Positions 33,778 through 41,603 of a stretch of DNA of 64,000 bases are shown here, one piece after another. The number at the start of each line of letters is the position of its first letter. Positions within the stretch are counted from its first letter, which is position 1. The stretch is from the NCBI GenBank assembly GCA_036279355.1, contig DASUJH010000047.1, positions 33,611-97,610 on the forward strand, read 5' to 3'. Under the pieces are notes generated by a model. It worked only from the letters and a program-made list of their open reading frames with translations, was not told the DNA's origin and searched no databases. This DNA is from Gemmatimonadales bacterium (GTDB taxonomy: Bacteria > Gemmatimonadota > Gemmatimonadetes > Gemmatimonadales > GWC2-71-9). Made by a program: the position numbers and the translations under genes.

Positions 33778-34359
33778 TTAGCGCGGGGACTTTTCCTCGC
33801 CGGATTCCTCTTGCCCGCCGCGGCCCGACATCCGCTCGCCGCCCGCGCCGGGTCCGTACGAGCCCTGCTCGTCACGGCGCTCCGCCACGTCCTCACGATC
33901 GGCGAACCGGTCCGTATCCCGATCCATGTCGGACGACGAGTAGCCGCCGAGCACTTCGCCACCGCGCATGACGAGTCCCGACCGACCCGAGTCCTCGTAA
34001 CCCTCGGCACCCCGCTCGCCTTGGCCCCAGGAGGCTGGCGCGCGGATCTCCGCGTCGGCTGGCGCGTGGCCGGCTGACGCTGGATACACACCCGACCGCC
34101 CCACCTCATCCCGCCGGCCCTGGCCACCGCCTGGGCGGCCACTCTCCCGCTTGTTCGCGCCCGTCCGGGCGCTTCCGGCCGTCTGCTTTGCCGTACCCGT
34201 CTGCTTTCCCGTGCCCGCCCGCTTGGACTCGGTCGCTTGCTTCGATGCGGTCGACCGCTTCGCGCCGGAACGCTTGCGGCTGCTGGTCCGCTTCGCGGCG
34301 GCCGACCCCTTCCGCCCGGAGGACTTCTTCCGTCCGGTCGATCTCTTCTCTGTCGCCAT
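33778..34359 (-). CDS. Histone H1-like basic protein with charged tail
   Basis: 193 residues. The first 80 are dominated by Lys, Arg, Ser, Thr, Ala and Gly (for example TGRKKSSGRKGSAAAKR), much like bacterial H1-like Hc1/AlgP tails that bind DNA. The remaining part is Gly/Glu/Asp/Arg-rich with SSSDMDRDTDRFADRED, acidic and likely disordered. Nothing suggests an enzyme. ATG 34359 has GCGAGGA upstream. The promoter region holds a CRP-like site and TACCCT box. It may compact DNA or buffer stress. Confidence 0.75.
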   Translation of the reverse strand: MATEKRSTGRKKSSGRKGSAAAKRTSSRKRSGAKRSTASKQATESKRAGTGKQTGTAKQTAGSARTGANKRESGRPGGGQGRRDEVGRSGVYPASAGHAPADAEIRAPASWGQGERGAEGYEDSGRSGLVMRGGEVLGGYSSSDMDRDTDRFADREDVAERRDEQGSYGPGAGGERMSGRGGQEESGEEKSPR

Positions 34360-34421
34360 GGTACCATCCTCGCTGGTGCTGGATCGGTCGCGAGCGCATA
34401 CGTGCTCGCGGCATGTGGGGC

Positions 34422-34427
34422 AGGGTA
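34422..34427 (-). promoter_or_regulatory. -10-like TACCCT box of the H1-like gene
   Basis: On the minus strand GATTACCCTGCCC lies about 63-68 bases before the ATG. If transcription starts near 34415, the CRP-like site at 34449-34464 is centred close to -41.5, the classic class II activator position. Confidence 0.4.
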
Positions 34428-34448
34428 ATCGGCGTCGGCGACGCGGGG

Positions 34449-34464
34449 TGTGAGCCGGGTTACA
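34449..34464. promoter_or_regulatory. CRP/FNR-like site TGTGAGCCGGGTTACA
   Basis: Same TGTGA-N6-TTACA core as at 31051-31066. On the minus strand both sites are preceded by CGATTRCRACTG and carry TGTAACC at the near end. It lies 90 bp upstream of the H1-like start. Confidence 0.5.
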
Positions 34465-34709
34465 CCAGTCGCAATCGGCCACGATGCGCCGGGCTCCGGT
34501 CCCGCCTCGCCCGTGATGCAGCCCGCAGCCCTCGTGGTCGGGGGCGCGGTGTCGGCCTTATCACCGGCATATCGCCGCGCGAGGTACACCGGCGCGGTGG
34601 CGGGGACGGTGGCGCGGAGGCGGTGCGAAGGTGAAGGGTGGGGCGCGCGGACCGGAAGTTGCTAATTGGGCGACAACTCCCGCAATGACCCGTTCTATTC
34701 GGAGCGCGC

Positions 34710-35039
34710 ATGGCCGTAGCCGCCGACGTCATCACATTCGAGACCCGCGTACATCTGCGCTGGCAGATCGGGGACGCAGTCGAGGCCGCGCTCTGGCGAA
34801 ACGCAGCGGAGTTGGCAGGGGGCCGGGCCGTGCACCTCTACCACCACGAGGACGGCTCGGGGTACACGCTCACCATCGAGGCCTCGGTCCGGGACGCGCT
34901 CACCAACCTGCGCTACACGCCGCACCGCCTCGCCGACATGGCCTTCGAGGGCACCGAGCCCCAGGTGCGGCGCCTGCAGGAGCTGTACTGGGCGCTTTGG
35001 CTGCCCAGGCACAGCCCTACTGGCGTTACGCTCAACTAG
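34710..35039 (+). CDS. Hypothetical protein, 109 aa
   Basis: A soluble 109-residue protein with no recognised domain. It reads as alternating strands and helices: VITFETRVHLRWQIGDAVEA, GGRAVHLYHHEDGSGYTLTI, then RDALTNLRYTPHRLADMAFE. GGAG five bases before ATG 34710 and ordinary codon content support coding. It lies upstream of and co-directional with the EF-P gene (103 bp gap that holds a separate promoter). Nothing in it suggests a catalytic site. Confidence 0.65.
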   Translation: MAVAADVITFETRVHLRWQIGDAVEAALWRNAAELAGGRAVHLYHHEDGSGYTLTIEASVRDALTNLRYTPHRLADMAFEGTEPQVRRLQELYWALWLPRHSPTGVTLN

Positions 35040-35060
35040 GCGGCGGCTGCGGGGATTCGG

Positions 35061-35089
35061 TTGGAGAGGGCCACCTCCGGGTGTATGTT
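35061..35089 (+). promoter_or_regulatory. Possible sigma-70 promoter of the EF-P gene
   Basis: TTGGAG (35061-35066) and TATGTT (35084-35089) are spaced by 17 bases. Both are partial matches. The predicted leader would be about 45 bases and lacks a Shine-Dalgarno sequence before ATG 35143. Confidence 0.4.
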
Positions 35090-35142
35090 GGGCGGCGTGC
35101 CTCATGGCACTCAGGTAGAGTCACCTTTGCCACCAGTCCCCC

Positions 35143-35700
35143 ATGAAAGCTTCAGACATCCGCCGCGGCCACGTACTCCTGATCGACGGTGCCCCGTGCC
35201 GCGTTCTCGACTTCCAGCACCGGACACCTGGAAACCTCCGCGCCTTCGTGCAGGTGCGCCTGCGCAATCTGAACAGTGGGAACACCTTCGACACGCGGTT
35301 GAGCGCCACCGAGTTTGTGGATGACGCCCGGCTCGATACCAAGGAGCTGCAAGTGCTCTATCGGGACGCGAGCGGGGTCCACGTGATGGACAACGCGAAC
35401 TACGAGCAATACTCGCTCGACGACGAGGTGGTCGGCGATGCCGGCGCGTGGCTCGAGCCTGGCATGACGTTCATGGTCGAATGGCTGGACGGGCGGCCGA
35501 TCGCCGTCGAGCTGCCGTCGGTCGTCGAGCTCGAGGTGCGCGAGACCACACCCATTATGAAGACCGCCACCAAGAGCGCCAGCACCAAGCCCGCGACGCT
35601 CAGCAACGGCGTCACCATTCAGGTCCCGGAATTCATCGGCGAGGGGGAGCGCGTGCGGGTGAATCCGCGGGAAGGAACCTACCTCGAGCGAGCAAGGTGA
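35143..35700 (+). CDS. efp: Elongation factor P family protein with PGNLR tip loop
   Basis: 185 residues with the three EF-P barrels: MKASDIRRGHVLLIDGAPC, VRLRNLNSGNTFDTRLSAT (KOW-like domain), then the OB domains ending IQVPEFIGEGERVRVNPREG. It helps ribosomes through polyproline stretches. The tip loop reads HRTPGNLRAFV, with Asn31 where E. coli has the modified Lys34 and EarP-type proteins have Arg. So the usual lysylation, hydroxylation or rhamnosylation site appears absent. No modification gene is nearby. No Shine-Dalgarno is visible. Confidence 0.92.
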   Translation: MKASDIRRGHVLLIDGAPCRVLDFQHRTPGNLRAFVQVRLRNLNSGNTFDTRLSATEFVDDARLDTKELQVLYRDASGVHVMDNANYEQYSLDDEVVGDAGAWLEPGMTFMVEWLDGRPIAVELPSVVELEVRETTPIMKTATKSASTKPATLSNGVTIQVPEFIGEGERVRVNPREGTYLERAR

Positions 35701-35702
35701 CG

Positions 35703-35745
35703 CGGGCGGCAGGACGCGTTACGCCGGCGCCCTGCCGCTCGCCCG
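35703..35745. terminator. Hairpin between convergent genes
   Basis: CGGGCGGCAGG pairs with CCTGCC-GCTC-GCCCG across a 17-base loop, with a four-base bulge. It sits between the convergent EF-P gene and the gene ending at 35758, and may terminate both. No T-run follows. Confidence 0.4.
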
Positions 35746-35757
35746 GTCAGGCGCGGG

Positions 35758-36174
35758 TCAGGCGAAGGAGTTCACCTCGCGCGCAGTGGGCACGATGCGG
35801 GTCCGGGCATCCACGACGAGCCGGATGTCACCGTTCGATTGTACCAGCGCGTTGATGATGTCGAAGGTGCCCGAATCGGTCACCTTGAGCCCCTCCAGAA
35901 TGACGCCGTTCGGCAACGGCTTCTCGTCGCCATTCGACAGTGTTTCGCGCACGTTGAGCGGTCCCATGTTGCAGAAGAAGACCTCTCCCTCCCGTGGCGC
36001 CGGTGCCGAGTTGAACAGCGCGCCGGTGATCGTGCTGAACCAGCTTTCCGCGAAGGCCGTCACCCGGACACCCGGCAGGTCGACGCGGACGTCCTGACCA
36101 TGCCGGACCTTTGCCTCCTCGATACGCTCCCGGAGGCGATAGGGTTGTGAGTGGGCCGTGATGCGTGCTTCCAT
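35758..36174 (-). CDS. Hypothetical protein, 138 aa
   Basis: A 138-residue soluble protein starting MEARITAHSQPYRLRERIEE. Strand-rich sections follow: VRVDLPGVRVTAFAESWF, GEVFFCNMGPLNVRETLSNG, then VILEGLKVTDSGTFDIINAL and GDIRLVVDARTRIVP. I recognise no family. The start at ATG 36174 follows GGGGGG, a weak ribosome site; GTG 36237 is an in-frame alternative. A hairpin lies in the DNA upstream at 36241-36267. The gene is convergent with EF-P. Confidence 0.65.
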   Translation of the reverse strand: MEARITAHSQPYRLRERIEEAKVRHGQDVRVDLPGVRVTAFAESWFSTITGALFNSAPAPREGEVFFCNMGPLNVRETLSNGDEKPLPNGVILEGLKVTDSGTFDIINALVQSNGDIRLVVDARTRIVPTAREVNSFA

Positions 36175-36485
36175 AGGGAAACCCCCCGAATTACGTGGCA
36201 CACCTGCGTGATACATGATCCTGCCAGAACAACACACAATCGCCGAGCTGGCAAAGGCAGCTCGGCGTACCTGGGTTGCCCGTCCCCAACTCAGTTGATT
36301 CCAGGGTAGGGAAACACGGGCTGGCCGTCAAGCAGAGGCAAGCGGCGTACTCGACATGAGCGCCTCCGCTGTGCGGCCACTCGCGCGGCGGGCGTCCAAC
36401 ACGTACTGTAGATCCTGCCGCGTCGTCGGGTCCCGCTGCATTGGGCTCGACCGATGGTGCCGATCCCGCTCGTCCGGAGGCTCTC
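36175..36485. other. 311-bp divergent intergenic region
   Basis: Between the hypothetical gene (minus) and the lipoprotein gene (plus). It contains the 36241-36267 hairpin and, at 36476-36480, the GGAGG of the lipoprotein gene. No gene seen. Confidence 0.6.
36241..36267 (-). promoter_or_regulatory. 10-bp inverted repeat, possible leader hairpin/attenuator
   Basis: CGCCGAGCTG and CAGCTCGGCG pair perfectly around a 7-base loop. Read on the minus strand the stem is followed by ATTGTGTGTTGTT, a T-rich run resembling an intrinsic terminator, located 67-93 bases before the ATG of the minus-strand gene. Confidence 0.45.
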
Positions 36486-37055
36486 ATGCGCAAGCTGGCC
36501 ACCGCCGCCCTCCTGCTCGGCGCGCTCGCCGCTGCCTGCTCCCGAAGCTCAGACCCAGCTCCGGAAAACTCCGCCTCCACCACCGCGCCCGCTGCGCGCG
36601 ACCTCACGCTGCTCGACGCGCTCCCGCCGGCACCCGACGCCGCGCCGGCCGTCGTGTCTGCCCGCGAGCTTGCCGTGCCGCACGCCGAGCCGCTCGTCGC
36701 GGCGCCTTCGCGGCACCAATCTGCGCGGGCGGTTGCCCACTCCGCGCCGGCGCGCCGGCCCACGGCTCCCGTGCGCGCCGCGGCATCGCCGCTCACCGTG
36801 CCAACCCCTGCCACACTCGCTGTGTCCGCCCCGGCCCCCGCCCCGGCGCCGGTCGCGCGGGGTGCCGGGACGGCGCTCGAGCCCGGCGAGTCGGTCACCC
36901 AGTTGCCAGCCACTGCCGCGGCACCGGGCTCGCTCCCACCGGTCGACCTGGTGTCGGATCGCGACCTCCACCGACACCCGTTCGTCATCATCGGCGACGA
37001 CCGATGCATCCCGCGCCGCGGCGACCTGTTTCCCCGTCCGAGACACTTCCGATAG
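36486..37055 (+). CDS. Ala/Pro-rich putative lipoprotein
   Basis: 189 residues. MRKLATAALLLGALAAACSR is a lipoprotein signal with the Cys at 18. The rest is Ala, Pro, Ser and Val-rich and low in complexity, apart from the C-terminal VDLVSDRDLHRHPFVIIGDD and a closing RCIPRRGD. It is likely anchored in a membrane with a flexible stalk. GGAGG stands five bases before ATG 36486. No known family. Convergent with the helical gene ending at 37080. Confidence 0.65.
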   Translation: MRKLATAALLLGALAAACSRSSDPAPENSASTTAPAARDLTLLDALPPAPDAAPAVVSARELAVPHAEPLVAAPSRHQSARAVAHSAPARRPTAPVRAAASPLTVPTPATLAVSAPAPAPAPVARGAGTALEPGESVTQLPATAAAPGSLPPVDLVSDRDLHRHPFVIIGDDRCIPRRGDLFPRPRHFR

Positions 37056-37079
37056 GCGATCGCAGCCACGATCCGTTCC

Positions 37080-37688
37080 TCAGACTTGCCGGGTCGGCGC
37101 CGGCCGGTCCGCCTCGGCCGCCTGCTCGGCGCCCGTGTCCCACGCCTCGCCGGCCGACCGGAGCACATCCGGCACCACCGCCTCGCTCGCGGGCAGGCCT
37201 TCCTGCTGGAGGTAGCGCACGACGGCGGCGGGGATAAGGCGCTCCAGGCGCGTGATCGCGTCCGCGTAGTCGCGGAAATGCTGCCGGCCGAGCTCCGAGG
37301 GCTCGTGTTGGCCCAGCGAGCGGGCCGTGGTGTCGAGCATCAGATATCCGACCGCGGCGAGATTGAACGCCGTGTAGTCGTCGCGAAGATTCTTCGGCAG
37401 ACCTTCGCTGCGGAAAAGATCGATCGCCCCGGCTGCCGCGCCGGCCGCGACGGAGCCCGCCCGCTTGATCGCGCTGGCCACGCCGCCCGCGTCGCGCGCC
37501 TCCTTGAGGCCTTTCAAGTCCGAAATGTGGTGCTCCACGGTCCGGTGGAACTGGCGCAGCTCGGTGAGGATCTCGGGATAGTCCTTGAGGTCGTCCAGCT
37601 GGCTCTTCAGCGCCGTCTCGACGTGCTCTTCGAGCGACAGCATGTCGGTGACATAGCTGTTGATCGCGTCGTTGGTGTCGTATGCCAT
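37080..37688 (-). CDS. Helical hypothetical protein, possibly ferritin-like
   Basis: 202 residues, mostly helical. MAYDTNDAINSYVTDMLSLE and TELRQFHRTVEHHISDLKGL resemble the first two helices of ferritin-like four-helix bundles such as DUF892/YciE proteins, but the metal ligands cannot be confirmed. A Gly/Ala-rich middle (SVAAGAAAGAIDLFRSEGLP) and later helices follow. GGGGAC lies before ATG 37688. A perfect 16-bp palindrome is 28 bases upstream of the start. Neighbours are stress-type genes. Confidence 0.65.
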   Translation of the reverse strand: MAYDTNDAINSYVTDMLSLEEHVETALKSQLDDLKDYPEILTELRQFHRTVEHHISDLKGLKEARDAGGVASAIKRAGSVAAGAAAGAIDLFRSEGLPKNLRDDYTAFNLAAVGYLMLDTTARSLGQHEPSELGRQHFRDYADAITRLERLIPAAVVRYLQQEGLPASEAVVPDVLRSAGEAWDTGAEQAAEADRPAPTRQV

Positions 37689-37715
37689 GTGTCCCCACGC
37701 AGCTTGAGGTAATCC

Positions 37716-37731
37716 CCGCCCGATCGGGCGG
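37716..37731. promoter_or_regulatory. Perfect palindrome CCGCCCGATCGGGCGG
   Basis: A 16-bp exact palindrome 28-43 bases upstream of the helical protein's ATG, where an operator overlapping a promoter would be expected. It could also fold as a hairpin in the leader. Confidence 0.4.
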
Positions 37732-37955
37732 TCGCTGCGTCCAACATCGGGCCTCATCCCACGGGAAACTGTGCGGAAGATCACGGGGCGCGCGCCGCGT
37801 TGCCGGCCACCGCACCGCGGGGCGCGACGCACGGATAGGACGCACGCTGATTCAGCGGGAAACCGGGCGGAAAATGCGTGTCGTGCGGGAAAGGTCGGGC
37901 TATTTCAGCGAGATGTATCGGCGCTCACCCCGCTGCAGCGCGATCCTGCGTCGGG

Positions 37956-39542
37956 TCAGTCCCCCGCGCTCTTCGGCAGCGGCGAGGGACCGATGGCGCG
38001 GAACACCCGGCCCGCCGTGGTGGGCGCGCCGTCGGCTGAATCGGCGCCGCCCACGGCGCTCCGATCGAGCGACGGCCGGAGCTCGGCATACGCACGGGCC
38101 GCGGCCGAATCGTCGAAGGTGAGCGTACCGCCGCCTAGCGAGTAGGCGCCGGGATGCGCCGCGAGAATCCCGTAGACGCTGTCCAGCGACGCCAGCAGCG
38201 ATGCCGTGAGCTTCGCCATCTCCGGCGACTCCCGCCGCGCCTTTCGGTTCTCCCACACCTTCACCTGGTTATTGGTCCAGTTGAGCTCCCGGCCGAGCGC
38301 GGCGCTGGAATCGGCGTAGGCCGCTTCGATCTCGGCCTCGCGCCGCCGGTACTTCGTAATGTAGGCTGCGGCCGTACCCACGCTGAGCCTCGCGGCGCGG
38401 ACCTCTTCGGCGCTCTGCAAGCGCGAGGGCGCAAACAGATCGGCAAAGCCGGCGGTGCGAAGCCCCATGTCGAGCTCCGCACGTGCCGCGGCGTACGCGG
38501 CCTGATAGTGGGTGACAAGAACGGAAGGCGACATCCGCTCCGAGCCCGACCCCGGATGATGCACGGCGCCCGCCGCGATGGTCGCGGTCGGCGCCGGCGC
38601 GATGCCGGAGGTGTCGGCGGTGGGCGTGGGAATCTTCGCCGCGCTATCGGAGGATATACCGGCGCGCGTGGCGCCGCGCGCCGCGGCGGCGGTGCTGGCT
38701 GCGAGTCCACGATCGGGCGCGAGCGCGATCCGCGCCGCTTCGGCCCGCGCGGCCGCGGCCATCGCCGCCGCGGCGGACATCGAGATCTTCGACCCTGCGC
38801 CGACGGATGCGGCCGCAAACGCGCTGTTCGTACCAAAGCTCGGGACTCCGGTCGGTGCCGGCTGCGCCACGCTCGGCTGGGCAGGCGCCGCGGCCGCGGC
38901 GTCGGCGTTGGACGCGTGCTCGCCGCCGAAATGCGCCACCCCGGGGATCGCGAGGTGCAGCCCCCAGGGCGGCGGCGCGGCCTCGAGTCCCATGTTGGTG
39001 GAGAACACGAGCGCCATGCCGCTCAGTGCGATGAGGAACGGCCGGCGCGGGCGCCCCGCGCTGATCGAAAGCCGGAGCAGCGGGATGTGCGCCACCGAGG
39101 GTGCGCCGGCTTCTACGTCCTGCGGGATCTCGAGCGAGTCCGCATCGTGCGCCGCCGCATCGCCGAGCGTATGCAGCTCGACGAACGCGTGGTCCGGTGC
39201 GGCGCCCGTCGCGCCTGCGAATGGCTCCGGCTCGGATTCCTCCACCACGAGCGCCACGCCCGATGCGGCGGCCGCGGTGAGCACCGGACCGCTGGCGCCG
39301 GGGATGACCGGAGCGGGCGACGGCGACGCAGGGGAGGCGTTCTGCGCCGGCGCCACCGCACTCGCGGCCATCTCCAGAGCCTTGCGGTAGTGCGGATGGA
39401 ATTCGATCGGCAGCCACTTGTCGGTGGCCTGGTGATAGATCCGCGCCTTCGGGGTGATGACGCCGCTCTTGATGGCAGTCACCATTTCGTCCAGGCTGCG
39501 GAACACGCCGACGTCGTCGGGACCAAGCTCGATGCGGTACAT
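37956..39542 (-). CDS. GYF-like N-terminal domain protein with one membrane helix
   Basis: 528 residues. The first 60 (MYRIELGPDDVGVFRSLDEM, GVITPKARIYHQATDKWLPI) resemble the GYF_2/DUF4339 fold found at the start of many bacterial membrane proteins. A Pro/Ala linker leads to one hydrophobic segment (FLIALSGMALVFSTNMGL) near residue 175. The next 150 residues are Ala-rich. The C-terminal 190 are helical with ELDMGLRTAGFADLFAPSRL and KVWENRKARRESPEMAKL. Function unknown; type II topology is likely. GGAG stands eight bases before the ATG. Confidence 0.75.
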   Translation of the reverse strand: MYRIELGPDDVGVFRSLDEMVTAIKSGVITPKARIYHQATDKWLPIEFHPHYRKALEMAASAVAPAQNASPASPSPAPVIPGASGPVLTAAAASGVALVVEESEPEPFAGATGAAPDHAFVELHTLGDAAAHDADSLEIPQDVEAGAPSVAHIPLLRLSISAGRPRRPFLIALSGMALVFSTNMGLEAAPPPWGLHLAIPGVAHFGGEHASNADAAAAAPAQPSVAQPAPTGVPSFGTNSAFAAASVGAGSKISMSAAAAMAAAARAEAARIALAPDRGLAASTAAAARGATRAGISSDSAAKIPTPTADTSGIAPAPTATIAAGAVHHPGSGSERMSPSVLVTHYQAAYAAARAELDMGLRTAGFADLFAPSRLQSAEEVRAARLSVGTAAAYITKYRRREAEIEAAYADSSAALGRELNWTNNQVKVWENRKARRESPEMAKLTASLLASLDSVYGILAAHPGAYSLGGGTLTFDDSAAARAYAELRPSLDRSAVGGADSADGAPTTAGRVFRAIGPSPLPKSAGD

Positions 39543-39898
39543 ACGCGGCTCCGCGGAGGGGCTCCCGGCTCGGCAGGCCGGAAGGCCGGGGCCAAGCTGC
39601 GAAATTCATGCTGCCGGCTCGTGCAGCTTCCTGCATGTCAAGCTCCGTACCGCAATTTCGTGCACGGCTCAGACGCGGCGGGGCTGCGCGTGCCGAGGCC
39701 GGATGCGAACTCGCGTGTGAGTCGAGACTTGGGACGGGCGGGCCGGGCCCATTCCCGGTTCGGGAGGAGCGCGGGATCAGGGCCTGCGGGTGACGGGCCC
39801 CGCGCGCGGCGCGATGCGGCAAACCGCGCCCTGGGGCCGCGTCGCGCAAAATGCGGCGGGTTGTCGGTCCGGCGCGGCCGCGCAAGATTGCCCGCTCG
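39543..39898. other. 356-bp divergent intergenic region
   Basis: Between the GYF-like gene and the SDR gene. The only structure I see is a distant inverted pair, CGAAATT (39600-39606) and AATTTCG (39654-39660). No gene and no convincing promoter. Confidence 0.55.
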
Positions 39899-40738
39899 AT
39901 GACCGATCAGCGAGTCACGGCGCAGCCTCGACCCCTCGCGCTCGTCACCGGCGCATCCGCCGGGATTGGCCGCGAGTTTTCCGAGCAGCTCGCCGCGCGG
40001 GGCTACGATCTCCTCATCGTGGCGCGCGACGCGGCACGACTCGACGCCTTCGCGCGCCAGCTCGCCACCCGTCACGGCATCGTGGCCCACGCGATCTCGG
40101 CCGATCTCTCTCTCGACGATGGCGTGTCCCGTCTCATCGACGAAATCCGCGTGCGCGGACCGCTCGCCGTACTGGTCAACAACGCCGGCTTCGGCACCAA
40201 CGGTCCGCTCGCGACGGCCCCGACCGAGTCGCAGGAGGCGATGCTCCGGCTGCACGTGCTGGCGCCGATGCGGCTCACGCAGGCGGTGCTCCCGGCGATG
40301 CTCGAGCGCGGCGCGGGCTGGCTCATCAACGTCTCGTCGATTGCGGGATTCACCAGCGCGGCGGGGCGGGTCAACTACTGCGCGACAAAAGCCTATCTCA
40401 CCAATTTCAGCGAGGGACTCGCGGCCGAGCTGGCCGGCAGCGGCGTGCGGGTGCAGGCGCTCTGCCCGGGGTTCACCCACACCGAGTTTCACCACCGGAT
40501 GGGCTTCGACAAATCCGAAATTCCGCCGCGGCTCTGGCTCGATGCCGGGGCGGTGGTGCGCGCGTCGCTCGCGGCCATCGAGCGCGGCGGCCCGGTCGTC
40601 TGCGTGCCCGGCGCGCGCTATAAGCTGATCGTGCTGCTCCTGCGCGTGTTGCCGGCGCGCTGGCGCATGCGGTTGGCATGGCTCGCTGCGCGCCGGCGCG
40701 CGGGCGCCGGACCGGAGCGCGCACGCACGGCGGTGTGA
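39899..40738 (+). CDS. Short-chain dehydrogenase/reductase
   Basis: 279 residues, classical SDR. ALVTGASAGIGREFSEQLAA is the NAD(P) loop, VLVNNAGFGTNG the NNAG motif, and the active site shows INVSSIAGF with Ser and YCATKAYL with Tyr-x3-Lys. CPGFTHTEF completes it. The last 60 residues are hydrophobic (LIVLLLRVLPARWRMRLAWL), suggesting membrane association, as in the DltE-like or fatty-acyl reductase-like SDRs. The substrate is unknown. No strong Shine-Dalgarno before ATG 39899. Confidence 0.92.
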   Translation: MTDQRVTAQPRPLALVTGASAGIGREFSEQLAARGYDLLIVARDAARLDAFARQLATRHGIVAHAISADLSLDDGVSRLIDEIRVRGPLAVLVNNAGFGTNGPLATAPTESQEAMLRLHVLAPMRLTQAVLPAMLERGAGWLINVSSIAGFTSAAGRVNYCATKAYLTNFSEGLAAELAGSGVRVQALCPGFTHTEFHHRMGFDKSEIPPRLWLDAGAVVRASLAAIERGGPVVCVPGARYKLIVLLLRVLPARWRMRLAWLAARRRAGAGPERARTAV

Positions 40739-40742
40739 ACGT

Positions 40743-40760
40743 CGAGCGATCGATCGTTCG
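40743..40760. terminator. Near-perfect 18-bp palindrome after the SDR gene
   Basis: CGAGCGATCGATCGTTCG folds with a single G-T pair. It lies between the convergent SDR gene and the gene ending at 40773. No T-run is present, so termination is only a suggestion. Confidence 0.35.
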
Positions 40761-40772
40761 CGGGCCGCTCGC

Positions 40773-41201
40773 TCAGCGCTGCCACTCGTAGAGCCCGTAC
40801 AGTCCAACCGCCGCTCCCCCGATCGCGATCACGGTGCCGCCGGTATCGCCGATCAGCACGCCGGCGAGCACCGCCGCGCCGCCGACGATCGCGAGCGCAC
40901 GCCCCTCGCGCCGCCCGATGTGCGATGCTTCGCGATTCACCGCCGGGTGCTCTCCGGACGCGAGCGCGCCGGCATCATCCGTTGCAATGCCGAGCCGCGC
41001 TGCGCCAAATGTGGGCCCGATCGCGGGAGCGGCCGCTGCATGCGCCGATGCCGATGCACCGGATGCGGGCGCCAGGGCGAGCGCCGCCGGCGCCTGCGCC
41101 TCGACCGCCTGGGCCTCGAGCGCCTGGGCGTGAAGCGGAGCCGAAGCGAACGTGAGCGCGATCAGTGCGGCGATACCCGGGACGCAGCGGATGCGACGCA
41201 T
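40773..41201 (-). CDS. Small exported Ala-rich protein with two C-terminal helices
   Basis: 142 residues. A signal peptide (IAALIALTFASAPLHA-QA) precedes an Ala-rich region starting with the short repeat LEAQAVEAQAP. The last 45 residues hold two glycine-rich hydrophobic helices (ALAIVGGAAVLAGVLIG, GTVIAIGGAAVGLYGLYEW), likely a membrane hairpin. Two ATGs in tandem are possible; the second (41201) has GGAGG at five bases. No known family. Confidence 0.65.
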   Translation of the reverse strand: MRRIRCVPGIAALIALTFASAPLHAQALEAQAVEAQAPAALALAPASGASASAHAAAAPAIGPTFGAARLGIATDDAGALASGEHPAVNREASHIGRREGRALAIVGGAAVLAGVLIGDTGGTVIAIGGAAVGLYGLYEWQR

Positions 41202-41348
41202 CATTTCCTCCGGTCGTGGGGTTGAGTGACGTACGGCGGTGGGCATTCCGCAGCCGGTGATGCCCGACACGGGCCGCGAGCCGCCCGCGTGTAAAATTTC
41301 CGTCGCAGCTTCGTGACCATACTTGTGACGGAGACCAGGAGGACAAAC

Positions 41349-41603
41349 GTGCGTGCCCTCACACTCGCAGTGCTGGCCACGGCCCTCGCCGCCCTGCCCG
41401 CCTGCAAGAAGACCGGCGAAGGCGAATACCAGGTCGAAAAGCCGGTGGTCGGCACCGAGACCGACACCGTGCATACGCCGAGCGTCGACGTCGGCACCAA
41501 GACCGACACCATCACCACGCCCGACGTGGACGTGCACAAGAAGAAGACCGAAGTGAAGGTTCCCACGGTGGACGTGAAACCACCGAAGGACGACAGCCAC
41601 TAA
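41349..41603 (+). CDS. Small repeat lipoprotein
   Basis: 84 residues. A lipoprotein signal ends at LPAC, followed by KKTGEGEY and then an imperfect threefold repeat: TPSVDV, TPDVDV, VPTVDV, separated by Thr/Lys/Asp-rich segments. It ends Pro/Lys/Asp-rich. The mature protein is short, polar and probably extended. GTG 41349 has AGGAGGA five bases before it. The stop codon overlaps the stop of the convergent NmrA-like gene. Confidence 0.7.
   Translation: MRALTLAVLATALAALPACKKTGEGEYQVEKPVVGTETDTVHTPSVDVGTKTDTITTPDVDVHKKKTEVKVPTVDVKPPKDDSH

Larger units (their letters stand above)
34360..34709. other. 350-bp divergent intergenic region
   Basis: Separates the H1-like gene (minus) and a hypothetical gene (plus). 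It holds the TACCCT box, the CRP-like site at 34449-34464, and an SD (GGAG) for the plus gene at 34701-34704. I see no gene in it. Confidence 0.6.
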
